The translations under genes were made by a program, and so were the position numbers. From Sphingorhabdus contaminans (GTDB lineage Bacteria; Pseudomonadota; Alphaproteobacteria; Sphingomonadales; Sphingomonadaceae): a DNA stretch of 64,000 bases. The notes beneath the pieces are model-generated. The model searched no databases, was not told the origin of the DNA, and was given only the letters and a program-made list of their open reading frames with translations. The first letter of the stretch is position 1. Each line of letters begins with the position of its first letter. The DNA lies in assembly GCF_007280415.1 (NCBI RefSeq), contig NZ_VKKU01000001.1, positions 434,001 to 498,000 of the forward strand, given 5' to 3'. Positions 36,408 to 44,368 of this stretch are shown one piece after another.

Positions 36408-36873
36408 GCCAGCTTCCACATCCAAACCCGCAGTAAGCGAGCGTGGCTTTACTCTGGTTGAACTGATGGTTGTATTGTTCATCATCGGCGTGGCGAGTGC
36501 TGCGGTCGTGATGACAGCGCGAACCACGGAACGCGGTGCCCGCGACGAAGCCGAGCAATTGGCGGCGCGCCTTGCCGCGTTGCGCGACCAATCGATTTTA
36601 CAGTCGACACCGATGGCTTTTTCAATCCGGCCATCAGGCTACTCTTTCGAAGCACGGACAGATGGAGCGTGGGGGCCATTGCAGGAAAAACCCTTTGTCA
36701 GCCAGAAATGGGCGCGCGGAACAAGCGCATCTATTGGAGGTGCGCGTCAGCTGCGAGTGGCCTTTGACAGCACCGGCTTGCCATCCAGCAGCGCGGAAAT
36801 CGGCGTCAAACGGGGCGACAAGGTGGTCGTCGTCAACCTGTCCGCAACGGGAGACGTACGTGTCGCGCGTTAA
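36385..36873 (+). CDS. gspH: Type II secretion minor pseudopilin H
   Basis: 162 residues from the ATG at 36385, which overlaps the end of gspG; an ATG two codons upstream (36379) is an alternative. Prepilin motif SERG-FTLVELMVVLFIIG with Glu5. The globular part (GARDEAEQLAARLAALRDQS, SFEARTDGAWGPL, LRVAFDSTGLPSS) fits GspH. It is a minor component of the pseudopilus tip or shaft. Confidence 0.88.
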   Translation: MRISTANRPASTSKPAVSERGFTLVELMVVLFIIGVASAAVVMTARTTERGARDEAEQLAARLAALRDQSILQSTPMAFSIRPSGYSFEARTDGAWGPLQEKPFVSQKWARGTSASIGGARQLRVAFDSTGLPSSSAEIGVKRGDKVVVVNLSATGDVRVAR

Positions 36874-37246
36874 TTTGCCCATTGTCCGCGACGGATTCAC
36901 GTTGCTTGAAATCATGGTTGCGCTTGCCATCTTCAGCCTGGCTGCGCTGGCAATGGTGCGGCTGCAGGGATATTCGGTCCGGTCGACGTCGCAACTGGGC
37001 GAAAGTGGTCTGGCGTGGCAGGTCGCGCGCAATGTGGCGGTCGAGATTTTATCCAGTCCATCCGTTCCGACATTGGGTGAAACGGGCGGAGAGGAACTTA
37101 ACGGCGGGCAAAACTGGCGTTGGACCGCGACGACAAAAAGAACGGATGATGCGCGATTGGTGCTTGTCGACATTCAGGTGTCCGGCACCGGAATTGCAGC
37201 GGCGCGTAAGGCACAATTGACCATAGCGCGACCGGTAGAGCAATGA
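36860..37246 (+). CDS. gspI: Type II secretion minor pseudopilin I
   Basis: 128 residues from the GTG at 36860, chosen because GGGAG lies 6 bases upstream and the leader (VSRVNLPIVRDG) is then 12 residues. The prepilin motif is RDG-FTLLEIMVALAIFSLAAL. The mature body with WQVARNVAVEILSSP and WRWTATTKRTDD is GspI-like. It nucleates the pseudopilus tip with GspJ and GspK. It overlaps gspH by 14 bp and gspJ by 4 bp. Confidence 0.88.
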   Translation: MSRVNLPIVRDGFTLLEIMVALAIFSLAALAMVRLQGYSVRSTSQLGESGLAWQVARNVAVEILSSPSVPTLGETGGEELNGGQNWRWTATTKRTDDARLVLVDIQVSGTGIAAARKAQLTIARPVEQ

Positions 37247-37887
37247 AGAAGGTAAGGACTTCCGAAGCGGGTTTCACGCTGGTGGAACTGCTTGTGGCCT
37301 TGGCCATTTTTTCACTGCTGTCACTAGCAGGGGTGATGCTGCTGCGGTCCGGAAGCGATACACAACTTGCTGTCAAAGACCGCTTGGATGAGCTTTCGCG
37401 CGGCAACCGTCTGCACAATAATGTTGAGGGAGATCTGGCCCAGGCGATTTCCCGTTCGGTTCGTGACCCTGCCGGTGCTTCGATCCCCGCATTTGTCGAA
37501 GAAAGCGGCGATGTTCCCGGCATGTTGTTCGGCTTCGTTCGGGCCGGCTGGTCCAATCTGGATGAAGCGCCACGGCCTGCTTTGCAAAGGGTGGCCTATG
37601 TACTCGACAAGAATAGCCTGAAGCGCTTGAGCTGGCCGATGCTCGACGGTGCAGCACCGTCGGATGCCACTGTCATTGTCGACAATGTGGTTTCTGCACA
37701 AGTCCGGTTCCGTGACGATCGAGGGGAATGGCGGAATGACTGGACTGCGGTCGATGCCGACGCACTTCCACGGGCTGTTGAGTTGCGCATCGCGGTTGCG
37801 GGTAAGTCCGAACAACGGATGCTTTTTCTGGTGGGGCCGCAAAACAGGATCAAACCGGCCGAAACGGATGAGGGTTTGGACGGATGA
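37243..37887 (+). CDS. gspJ: Type II secretion minor pseudopilin J
   Basis: 214 residues. Prepilin motif SEAG-FTLVELLVALAIFSLLSL with Glu5, followed by a globular domain (LDELSRGNRLHNNVEGDLAQ, GMLFGFVRAGWSNLDEAPRP, RVAYVLDKNSLKRLSWPMLD) that fits GspJ. It is part of the tip complex with GspI and GspK. Overlaps both neighbours by 4 bp (ATGA). Confidence 0.9.
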   Translation: MKKVRTSEAGFTLVELLVALAIFSLLSLAGVMLLRSGSDTQLAVKDRLDELSRGNRLHNNVEGDLAQAISRSVRDPAGASIPAFVEESGDVPGMLFGFVRAGWSNLDEAPRPALQRVAYVLDKNSLKRLSWPMLDGAAPSDATVIVDNVVSAQVRFRDDRGEWRNDWTAVDADALPRAVELRIAVAGKSEQRMLFLVGPQNRIKPAETDEGLDG

Positions 37888-38870
37888 TTAGTACCGCTCC
37901 ATCGGAACGCGGTGCTGCACTGTTGTCGGTGTTGCTGATGGTAGCCATCCTGACGGTGATTGCCGCGACGACGCTTGATCGCCTCGCCATTGCCACAAAG
38001 CTTTCCGGCAACGGCAATAGCCTTACCCAGGCCCGTATGTTCAGTTACGCCGTTGAAAATCTGGCAAGCACCCGCATCGAAGATCTGCTGGCCCGCGATG
38101 CCGCACAGACAACGCTTGAAGGAAATTGGCTCGGCAAGGAACAGGTTCTTCCCGTACCTGTCGGTGCGGCTTCGGCAACGGTGCGCGATGGGGCCAATTG
38201 TTTCAACCTCAATAGTCTGGTGTCGGAAACAGAGGGACGATATTCGCCTAACTCCATCGGTCAGGAACAGATGGTTTCCCTGATGGTCGTTCTCGGTATC
38301 AATGAAAGCACTGCGCGGCCGGTTGCGGCAGCCGCGACGGATTGGGTGGATAGCGACAGCATCCCGTCGACCAATGGGGCCGAAGACGATAGCTACCGGT
38401 CGGCCGTTACACCCTATCGGACAGCGAACCGCCTGTTTGCGCATCCGTCGGAATTGCGTGCCGTAAAGGGCGTGACTCCTGCTCTTTATGCCAAGCTTCG
38501 GGGATGGATTTGTGCCTTGCCTGAGGCCCGTCTTTCGCCGCTGAATGTAAATACTTTGCTGCCTGAACAGGCGCCTTTGCTGGCAATGCTCTTTCCGCCC
38601 GGACAGTTTAGTCCGGTCACTGCACGCAGCTATCTCGCCAAGCGCCCCGCAAGCGGTTATGGCAGCCTCATTCGATTCTGGGGGGCACCCGAAATGGCGT
38701 CAATCGAGGCGTCTTCTCCGGTCCAAGGGCAAGTGAAACTGACTAGCACCTATTTCCTGTTACGCACGAAAGTGTCGCTCGGTGAGCTGATACTGGAAGG
38801 GGAGTCTATGCTCGCCGCCACGTCCGGGCAGGTCCGCCTGATTTGGCGCAGTTGGGGGGAACAGGCATGA
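37884..38870 (+). CDS. gspK: Type II secretion minor pseudopilin K
   Basis: 328 residues. N-terminal helix ERG-AALLSVLLMVAILTVIA lacks Glu5, as GspK proteins do. The large globular domain contains GANCFNLNSLV, an SAM-like repeat region (LFAHPSELRAVKGVTPALYA) and LSPLNVNTLLPEQAPLLAML. It caps the pseudopilus. Overlaps gspJ and gspL by 4 bp each. Confidence 0.92.
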   Translation: MISTAPSERGAALLSVLLMVAILTVIAATTLDRLAIATKLSGNGNSLTQARMFSYAVENLASTRIEDLLARDAAQTTLEGNWLGKEQVLPVPVGAASATVRDGANCFNLNSLVSETEGRYSPNSIGQEQMVSLMVVLGINESTARPVAAAATDWVDSDSIPSTNGAEDDSYRSAVTPYRTANRLFAHPSELRAVKGVTPALYAKLRGWICALPEARLSPLNVNTLLPEQAPLLAMLFPPGQFSPVTARSYLAKRPASGYGSLIRFWGAPEMASIEASSPVQGQVKLTSTYFLLRTKVSLGELILEGESMLAATSGQVRLIWRSWGEQA

Positions 38871-39952
38871 CTCTGCTCGTTACATTCCTTCCCAACATGA
38901 ACCAGACCGACCCTCTGATATGGAGATTATCGGATTCGCTATGGTCCGAGCCACAGCGGCTTTCGGAGTATATCCCGGAGACGGACGATGACCGGATTGT
39001 CGCTATCGTAGGAGCAGAAGCGGCCCGAACAACGTGGTTTTCTTTACCCGATCTGACGGCCCGACAGGCAGAGGGCGTAGCCAAAGTCCGCGTTCTGGAA
39101 CAATCCCTGGGTGCAGTGCATGTGGTGGCCCGTCATGTCGACGGGGATGAAGTGGTCACAGCAACGATTGACCCGACCATTTTGGAAACGGGCCTCGAAA
39201 TATTGAAGGCTCGCGGGCTGGACCCTGATGTTATCATTCCCTTCGGGTTGCTTCTGCCGTCTGACCCGGCGCATGTTTTGCGGGCAGAGCTGGGCGGCAA
39301 CATTGTTTTGCGCGGAAACCAGTTTATAATTCCTGACGAGCCGGCTTTCCGCAAAATGTTTGTGGGCGATGCTCCCATATTGGATATGGAAAGCACCGCA
39401 CTGCATCAAGCATTGCAGGTAGCAAGCGTGAATCCGGCACTCAACTTTCGCGAAGGAGCATTTGCCAAACGCGAACCCCGCGTCATTGCCACTCCGAACC
39501 AGCGCAAATGGATTTTCCTGCTGTCCGGTTTTTGCATAGCGGCGACACTCCTTTTGGGTGTGGCGACCTATGCGAAATATAGCCTTGCGACATCCGCCGA
39601 AAATGAAAGGGCACTGGTTGCGGCGCAGCGGATCAACCCTGCCATTTCGGATATCACCCAAGCAGAGGCGCAGCTTTCCTCTGCGTTGCAGCAAAAAGGT
39701 TTGGCAGAAGGCCGCTTCACGCCGCTGTCCGCCGGTCTGTGGCGCGCGGTGCAAACGTCGCCAAATGTGTCGGTACGTGAACTCCGTTTCGCACGTGACG
39801 GAATTCTGATTGTAGTTCTTTCGGCTCCTGATGCGGGAAGCATCAACAAGGTACTGATCGCCATACAACGCGATGGTTTCCGCGTTACGGCCACATCGCG
39901 GCAAGACTCAACTGGCGCAACCTTGGTAGATCTGACCGTGAGGATGCCATGA
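38867..39952 (+). CDS. gspL: Type II secretion protein L
   Basis: 361 residues from the ATG overlapping the gspK stop. A cytoplasmic actin-like domain (about 1-200) that binds GspE, one membrane helix (WIFLLSGFCIAATLLLGVAT, about 206-226), and a periplasmic ferredoxin-like domain ending ATLVDLTVRMP. Length and order fit GspL. It anchors the ATPase to the inner-membrane platform together with GspM. Confidence 0.88.
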   Translation: MTLLVTFLPNMNQTDPLIWRLSDSLWSEPQRLSEYIPETDDDRIVAIVGAEAARTTWFSLPDLTARQAEGVAKVRVLEQSLGAVHVVARHVDGDEVVTATIDPTILETGLEILKARGLDPDVIIPFGLLLPSDPAHVLRAELGGNIVLRGNQFIIPDEPAFRKMFVGDAPILDMESTALHQALQVASVNPALNFREGAFAKREPRVIATPNQRKWIFLLSGFCIAATLLLGVATYAKYSLATSAENERALVAAQRINPAISDITQAEAQLSSALQQKGLAEGRFTPLSAGLWRAVQTSPNVSVRELRFARDGILIVVLSAPDAGSINKVLIAIQRDGFRVTATSRQDSTGATLVDLTVRMP

Positions 39953-40428
39953 TGGACAAAATGAAAACATGGTATTCTGGGCTGAGCAACCGGGAGCGTA
40001 TCCTGGTGTCGGTTGCAGGAGCGCTGACCGCTGTTGTCATCCTGCTTTTCGGAATTTTGCTACCAACCCTGTCGGCGCTACAGCAGGCCGAAAGCGGTCT
40101 GGATGAGGCTGTTCAGCGGCGTGGCCGGATTGAAGCCGCTGTTGCTGCCGCTGCATTGCAAAAGCCATCTGCTGCGTTGCCTCAGCAAGCTGACATTGAT
40201 CTCGTAGTGACGCAAGGTGCCGCCGAGAAAGGTTTCGACCTTTTGAAGTCGGCAAATTCTGTTCCCGGACAAGCCAATTTCCGCATTGATCAGGCCCGCG
40301 CGCCAGCGCTGCTGGCATGGCTGAGCGAGCTTGAATCGCAGGGCATCTTTGTATCCAGCATTACATTGCGAAGCGCGGCCAATGGCAGTGTTTCGGTAGA
40401 CGCCCAATTGCGACGGGCCGCCCGATGA
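39949..40428 (+). CDS. gspM: Type II secretion protein M
   Basis: 159 residues. A short cytoplasmic start (MKTWYSGLSNRERILVSVAG) leads into one membrane helix (ALTAVVILLFGILLPTLSAL), a coiled-coil segment, and a small periplasmic domain (LLAWLSELESQGIFVSSITL). This is the usual GspM layout; it dimerises with GspL. Overlaps gspL and gspN by 4 bp. Confidence 0.88.
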   Translation: MMDKMKTWYSGLSNRERILVSVAGALTAVVILLFGILLPTLSALQQAESGLDEAVQRRGRIEAAVAAAALQKPSAALPQQADIDLVVTQGAAEKGFDLLKSANSVPGQANFRIDQARAPALLAWLSELESQGIFVSSITLRSAANGSVSVDAQLRRAAR

Positions 40429-41123
40429 CCCGTCGATCCTACACAATCGCTGCTGCTTTGCTCCTGCTTGTTGCATTCGGCGCCTTCATTCCGCTGCGCA
40501 CTGTTGTCAGTGGTGACCAGATTACAGCCCGCAAAGTCGAAGGCATCATCTGGGATGGATCGATCCGGGACCTGCGTCTTAACAAAGTACCCATTGGCGA
40601 TGTGAACGCACGCGTGAAAATTCTGCCTCTCCTGCTCGGACGCGTTGAAATCGCATTATCGCGGGGCGACGCACCATTTGCCCCCGGAATAAACGGTTCG
40701 GTCACAAAGCGCTTTGGCGGCATCTCCATCGACAGGTTCAACGCAACTCTACCGATCGGGGCTCTGTTCGAACCGCTGCCTGTCGAAGATATTATCTTGC
40801 AGGATTTTTCTGCGCGGTTTTCAGGTGGCCGCTGTGCCGAAGCGAGCGGCGGGATCCGAATGACTTTGACTAAAGCAATTCCGGGGCTCGATCTGTCAAA
40901 TGGCTTGCTTGCCAAGCCTCGGTGTGATCGAGGTCAACTGTTGATCCCGTTGCTCAGCCAGTCGGCGACCGAGCATGTCGATATCCGGTTATCTGCGGAC
41001 GGCAGCTATAGCGTGATAATCTTGCTTGAAGGCGACAATAGCGAGAATGCCGGGACCCTCTCGCTCGCAGGCTTCCGGAAAAGCGCGCGCGGTTTCCAGA
41101 TGACCAAAAGAGGTCGGCTCTGA
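40425..41123 (+). CDS. gspN: Type II secretion protein N
   Basis: 232 residues. N-terminal membrane anchor (YTIAAALLLLVAFGAFIPLR) followed by a beta-rich periplasmic domain with GIIWDGSIRDLRL and LLGRVEIALSRGDAPF, and a C-terminal half containing a Cys pair around the GRCAEASGGIRM segment and LAKPRCDRGQLLIPL. Position after gspM and the overall pattern identify GspN, an accessory component not present in every T2SS. Confidence 0.82.
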   Translation: MTRRSYTIAAALLLLVAFGAFIPLRTVVSGDQITARKVEGIIWDGSIRDLRLNKVPIGDVNARVKILPLLLGRVEIALSRGDAPFAPGINGSVTKRFGGISIDRFNATLPIGALFEPLPVEDIILQDFSARFSGGRCAEASGGIRMTLTKAIPGLDLSNGLLAKPRCDRGQLLIPLLSQSATEHVDIRLSADGSYSVIILLEGDNSENAGTLSLAGFRKSARGFQMTKRGRL

Positions 41124-41140
41124 CGGCGATCCAACTCACG

Positions 41141-41887
41141 GTGGAACAGGGGCTTTCCGGTTTGCCGCTATGGTTTGTGCTCGCATGTCTCGCAACATTG
41201 GGCGCAATCTGGGGCAGTTTCGCAGGGGCATTATGTCGCCGTTGGCCAGAGGGCAGGAGCATAACCAGCGGCCGTTCCCACTGCGATAGCTGCGGCGCAC
41301 AGATCGCCGCTTTCGATCTGATACCCATTTTGTCCTTTTTGGCTTTAAAAGGGAAATGTCGTAACTGTAGATCGCGCTTTACTGTCGGAACCGAATTTGC
41401 CGGCCTGTGCATCGGCGCGTTTACCGCCTTGTGGTTCCCCCCTGCGCAAGCATTCGCTGCTGCCATCTTCGGATGGTTCCTGCTTCCTCTGGCTATCCTT
41501 GATTACCGGCATTTGTGGCTGCCAAACGCATTGCTGTTTCTACTGCTGTTAGGAGCGGCTATATTCGCTCCTCTACTGATCAGCGATATCACTTGGACGG
41601 ACCGATTGATCGGAGGCATTGCCGGCTTTGCAACACTGGAAGCTCTTCGGCAGCTCTACCATGTTATCCGCCGAAAAGAGGGTATGGGTGCCGGTGACCC
41701 CAAATTGCTCAGTGTTCTCGGTGTTTGGCTTGGGTGGCAATTGCTACCGCTGACCGTGTTGGTCGCGAGTTTTGTGGGTCTTGCGGTCGCCTTGCTATCG
41801 TCACACCGGAACGAAAGTGAGCCGTTGGAATATCCGCTGGGGACATTCCTGGCGTTTGCTGCCTTTATTGTCGTGTGCTTGCCCTGA
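41141..41887 (+). CDS. gspO: Prepilin peptidase (type IV leader peptidase)
   Basis: 248 residues. Two CxxC pairs (CDSCGAQ, CRNCRSRF) form the zinc-binding loop; the aspartate protease residues are in ILDYRHLWLPNALL and GMGAGDPKLLSVLGVWLG (GxGD). Six or more membrane helices. It cleaves the leader of GspG-K after Gly and N-methylates the new N-terminus. The GTG at 41141 is the first standard start after gspN, without a clear Shine-Dalgarno; a CTG overlapping the gspN stop is possible. It closes the operon. The convergent tRNA-Lys follows. Confidence 0.92.
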   Translation: MEQGLSGLPLWFVLACLATLGAIWGSFAGALCRRWPEGRSITSGRSHCDSCGAQIAAFDLIPILSFLALKGKCRNCRSRFTVGTEFAGLCIGAFTALWFPPAQAFAAAIFGWFLLPLAILDYRHLWLPNALLFLLLLGAAIFAPLLISDITWTDRLIGGIAGFATLEALRQLYHVIRRKEGMGAGDPKLLSVLGVWLGWQLLPLTVLVASFVGLAVALLSSHRNESEPLEYPLGTFLAFAAFIVVCLP

Positions 41888-41930
41888 CCATTCGGTTGCG
41901 GCCAGGTCGGTTGTCTGCGCCATTGAAAAA

Positions 41931-42006
41931 TGGTGAGCCCTGCTGGATTCGAACCAGCGACCTACTGATTAAAAGTCAGTTGCTCTACCGACTGAGCTAA
42001 GGGCCC
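41931..42006 (-). tRNA. tRNA-Lys (anticodon TTT)
   Basis: 76 nt including an encoded CCA. Acceptor stem GGGCCCT pairs with AGGGCTC; the D arm (TAGCTCAGTCGGTAGAGCA), the anticodon loop CTTTTAA with anticodon TTT, and the T arm (GCTGGTTCGAATCCAGC) are all intact. Confidence 0.97.
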
Positions 42007-42056
42007 GGACCAAAACCGGGATACCGGTTTGAACGAGAGCGCTCCCCCTAATGGCG

Positions 42057-42563
42057 CTAGACTGCGCGGTCAAGCCGCTTTGGACGGTTAAATCGTGTTT
42101 GTAGCTGTCTTATTGTCAGACCTGTGACGGGGTCGCGCCAGTCGGGTGCAATCATTGCCGCCGGCGTAAGGACAAAATTGCGGGTGCGGAGCGCCGGATG
42201 CGGTATCGACAGATGCGGGTGGCTCTCCGCCCAAATGCCTTCGGACCATAGAAGTATGTCGAGATCGAGCGTTCGTGCCTGCCATGGCTGTCCACGTCGG
42301 GTACGGCCGAAATGTATTTCAATCTCCTGCAATCGCCGGAGCAGGGCAGGCGGGACAAGCGGAGTTGCCACAACAGCCGCCGCATTTGCATATTGCCGCC
42401 GCGACGGCCCCAAGGGCGCACTCGCGACTATGGCTGACTGCGCAAACACGTCAATGTCATCCATTTCGAGCGCCGCAATAGCCTGATCGAGGATCTGCTG
42501 CGGGCGACCGACATGGGGAAGTGGCTGGTTCGATCCCAGACCAATGAGGTAGAGATAGGTCAG
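42057..42563 (-). CDS. folK: 6-hydroxymethyl-7,8-dihydropterin pyrophosphokinase, apparent CTG start
   Basis: 168 residues if read from the CTG at 42563. The pterin-binding N-terminus YLIGLGSNQPLPHVGRP needs this upstream region; the first in-frame ATG (42464) comes after 33 codons and would delete it. No ATG, GTG or TTG exists between the upstream stop and that motif. GAGGA lies 8 bases before the CTG, which follows the aguB stop by one base. Downstream motifs GRTRRGQPWQARTLDLDILL and SIPHPALRTRNFVL are complete. The enzyme transfers pyrophosphate from ATP to hydroxymethyl-dihydropterin in folate synthesis. The start codon is inference; the gene identity is firm. Confidence 0.85.
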   Translation of the reverse strand: MTYLYLIGLGSNQPLPHVGRPQQILDQAIAALEMDDIDVFAQSAIVASAPLGPSRRQYANAAAVVATPLVPPALLRRLQEIEIHFGRTRRGQPWQARTLDLDILLWSEGIWAESHPHLSIPHPALRTRNFVLTPAAMIAPDWRDPVTGLTIRQLQTRFNRPKRLDRAV

Positions 42564-42564
42564 A

Positions 42565-43434
42565 CTAAATATCCTCTACCAGCCGGCCATAGAGTTGCGG
42601 TCGGCGATCGCGGAAAAAGCCCATGCTCGCGCGATGGGCGCGGGCCTGATCGAGATCGAATGTGGCCACCAATATTCCGGTTTCGGCGTCGTCCAGATCG
42701 GAAACGATGTCGCCCCATTCATTGGTAATAAAACTGGTTCCATAAAACTTCTGGGGGCCAAGGCCATGATCGTTCTCGCTGCCGATCCGGTTAGCGGCGA
42801 TCACCGGCATGCAGTTGCTGACGGCATGGCCCACCATGGCGCGCCGCCACATGTGGCGCGTGTCGAGCGTTGCATCCTGAGGCTCCGCCCCGATGGCGGT
42901 GGGGTAGAACAGCAGCTCAGCACCCATCAGGGCCATCGCCCGTGCGCATTCTGGATACCATTGGTCCCAGCATATACCGACGCCGATGCGGGTGCCGAAC
43001 ACGTCCCAGACTTTAAATCCCGTATTGCCGGGGCGGAAATAATATTTTTCCTGATAGCCAGGACCATCGGGGATGTGGCTTTTGCGATAGGTACCAACAA
43101 TCTGGCCATCGCTGTCGATCATTGCGAGCGTGTTATAGAAATGCGCGCCATCGCGTTCAAAAAAGCTGGTGGGGATTGTAACGCCCAGTTGTTTTGCAAG
43201 TTTTGCCATCGCCTGCACCGACGGATGTTCCATGGTCGGGCGGGCGAGGGCGAAATGTGCTTCGTCCTGCGTCTTGCAGAAATAAGGGCCCGAAAAAAGC
43301 TCCGGCGGAAGAATGATCTGCGCGCCCGCTGCCGCAGCCTGACTCACAAGATCAGATACGGCGTCTATATTTGTCGCCTCGTCTCCCGCGAGAGGAAGTT
43401 GCAAGGCCGCAACGGTAATGGAGCGCGCAGTCAT
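42565..43434 (-). CDS. aguB: N-carbamoylputrescine amidase
   Basis: 289 residues of the nitrilase superfamily with the Glu-Lys-Cys triad: Glu in ILPPELFSGPYFC, Lys in YRKSHIPDGPGYQEKYYF, Cys in GVGICWDQWYPECARAM. The SHIPDGPGYQEKYYF and CWDQWYPE segments are characteristic of AguB. It hydrolyses N-carbamoylputrescine to putrescine, completing the agmatine route begun by AguA, encoded two genes upstream on the same strand. folK follows one base after its stop. Confidence 0.94.
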   Translation of the reverse strand: MTARSITVAALQLPLAGDEATNIDAVSDLVSQAAAAGAQIILPPELFSGPYFCKTQDEAHFALARPTMEHPSVQAMAKLAKQLGVTIPTSFFERDGAHFYNTLAMIDSDGQIVGTYRKSHIPDGPGYQEKYYFRPGNTGFKVWDVFGTRIGVGICWDQWYPECARAMALMGAELLFYPTAIGAEPQDATLDTRHMWRRAMVGHAVSNCMPVIAANRIGSENDHGLGPQKFYGTSFITNEWGDIVSDLDDAETGILVATFDLDQARAHRASMGFFRDRRPQLYGRLVEDI

Positions 43435-43440
43435 GGGATG

Positions 43441-44304
43441 TCAGGGCCGCTTTTTGAACAGGAGCGTCATACGATCGGATTCGCCAATGGCTTCATATTT
43501 TGCCTTGTCGGTTTCGCCTTTGGCAAGGCGCGGGGGCAGGGTCCAGACGCCGTCCGGCCAATTGGCCTCGTCCTTTGGATTGGCGTTTACTTCGCTTTTC
43601 CCGACCAGTTCAAAGCCGTTGATTTCCATGAATTTGATAACATCGGCTTCGCGCAGATATCCGTTCTTACCATCGGCATAGCTATAGGGAGCGTCCGCTT
43701 TTGCACGGTGCTGTTCGATGCCCAGAAGACCATCGTCCTTCAGCAGATCCCGCATGGCCTTGATCTCGGCGTCCGCGATATTCCAGCGCTGCATGTTATG
43801 TAGCATGCGCATGACGAGGATACGGTCGAACGTACCCTTTGCGCCTTCAGGAATTTCGCTCAGAGAAAAGGCGCTGAAGTCGGTCGCGGGGCGGCCGGAA
43901 ACGGCAGCCACATCGGCGGGGAACTTCGCAATTCCGGCCTTGATGCCTTCTTTGGCAGTGTCGCTGAAATGGGTTTTTGTGCCGAAGAACAGCCCGACAT
44001 ATTTGCCCTTTTCATCGACATAGCGGCCCAGAATGCGCGACACCCACTCGCCACCCGGGGCGTATTCGCCGATGACATGGTCGGGATGAAGCCGGAAGAA
44101 TTCGAACGTTTCCGCCGGATGGCGATATTTGTCGCGCTTTGAATCTTCGGCGCGCGCCGGATCGGCCAATATCTTTGCCATGCGCGCCTGATGCGCCTTG
44201 TGCATCTTGTCATGTTCGGCCTTGCTCATGCCCTTATGGTCGTCGGCATAAGAGGGAACAGTCAGCGCCGTGACGGCGAGGGCGAAAAGAAGGGACTTTT
44301 TCAT
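43441..44304 (-). CDS. Exported methyltransferase-like protein (COG4798-like)
   Basis: 287 residues with a clear signal peptide (MKKSLLFALAVTALTVPSYA). After a charged helical segment (KAEHDKMHKAHQARMAKIL), the SAM-methyltransferase-like motif I appears as IGEYAPGGEWVSRILGRYV, then ILVMRMLHNMQRW and GIEQHRAKADAPYSYADGKN. Such periplasmic predicted methyltransferases are known in alphaproteobacteria, but S-adenosylmethionine is not thought to occur in the periplasm, so its true activity is open. It lies 6 bp upstream of aguB and 64 bp downstream of aguA. Confidence 0.8.
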   Translation of the reverse strand: MKKSLLFALAVTALTVPSYADDHKGMSKAEHDKMHKAHQARMAKILADPARAEDSKRDKYRHPAETFEFFRLHPDHVIGEYAPGGEWVSRILGRYVDEKGKYVGLFFGTKTHFSDTAKEGIKAGIAKFPADVAAVSGRPATDFSAFSLSEIPEGAKGTFDRILVMRMLHNMQRWNIADAEIKAMRDLLKDDGLLGIEQHRAKADAPYSYADGKNGYLREADVIKFMEINGFELVGKSEVNANPKDEANWPDGVWTLPPRLAKGETDKAKYEAIGESDRMTLLFKKRP

Positions 44305-44368
44305 GGGGGATTCCTCTCTGTTTAACTGTGCTTGTATATGGGTCGAAAGGTATCAAAAGCCAATACAG

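Noticed and set aside
42595-43803. 402-codon open frame antisense to aguB and the methyltransferase-like gene
   Set aside because: Composition and lack of motifs indicate a shadow of two well-supported minus-strand genes.
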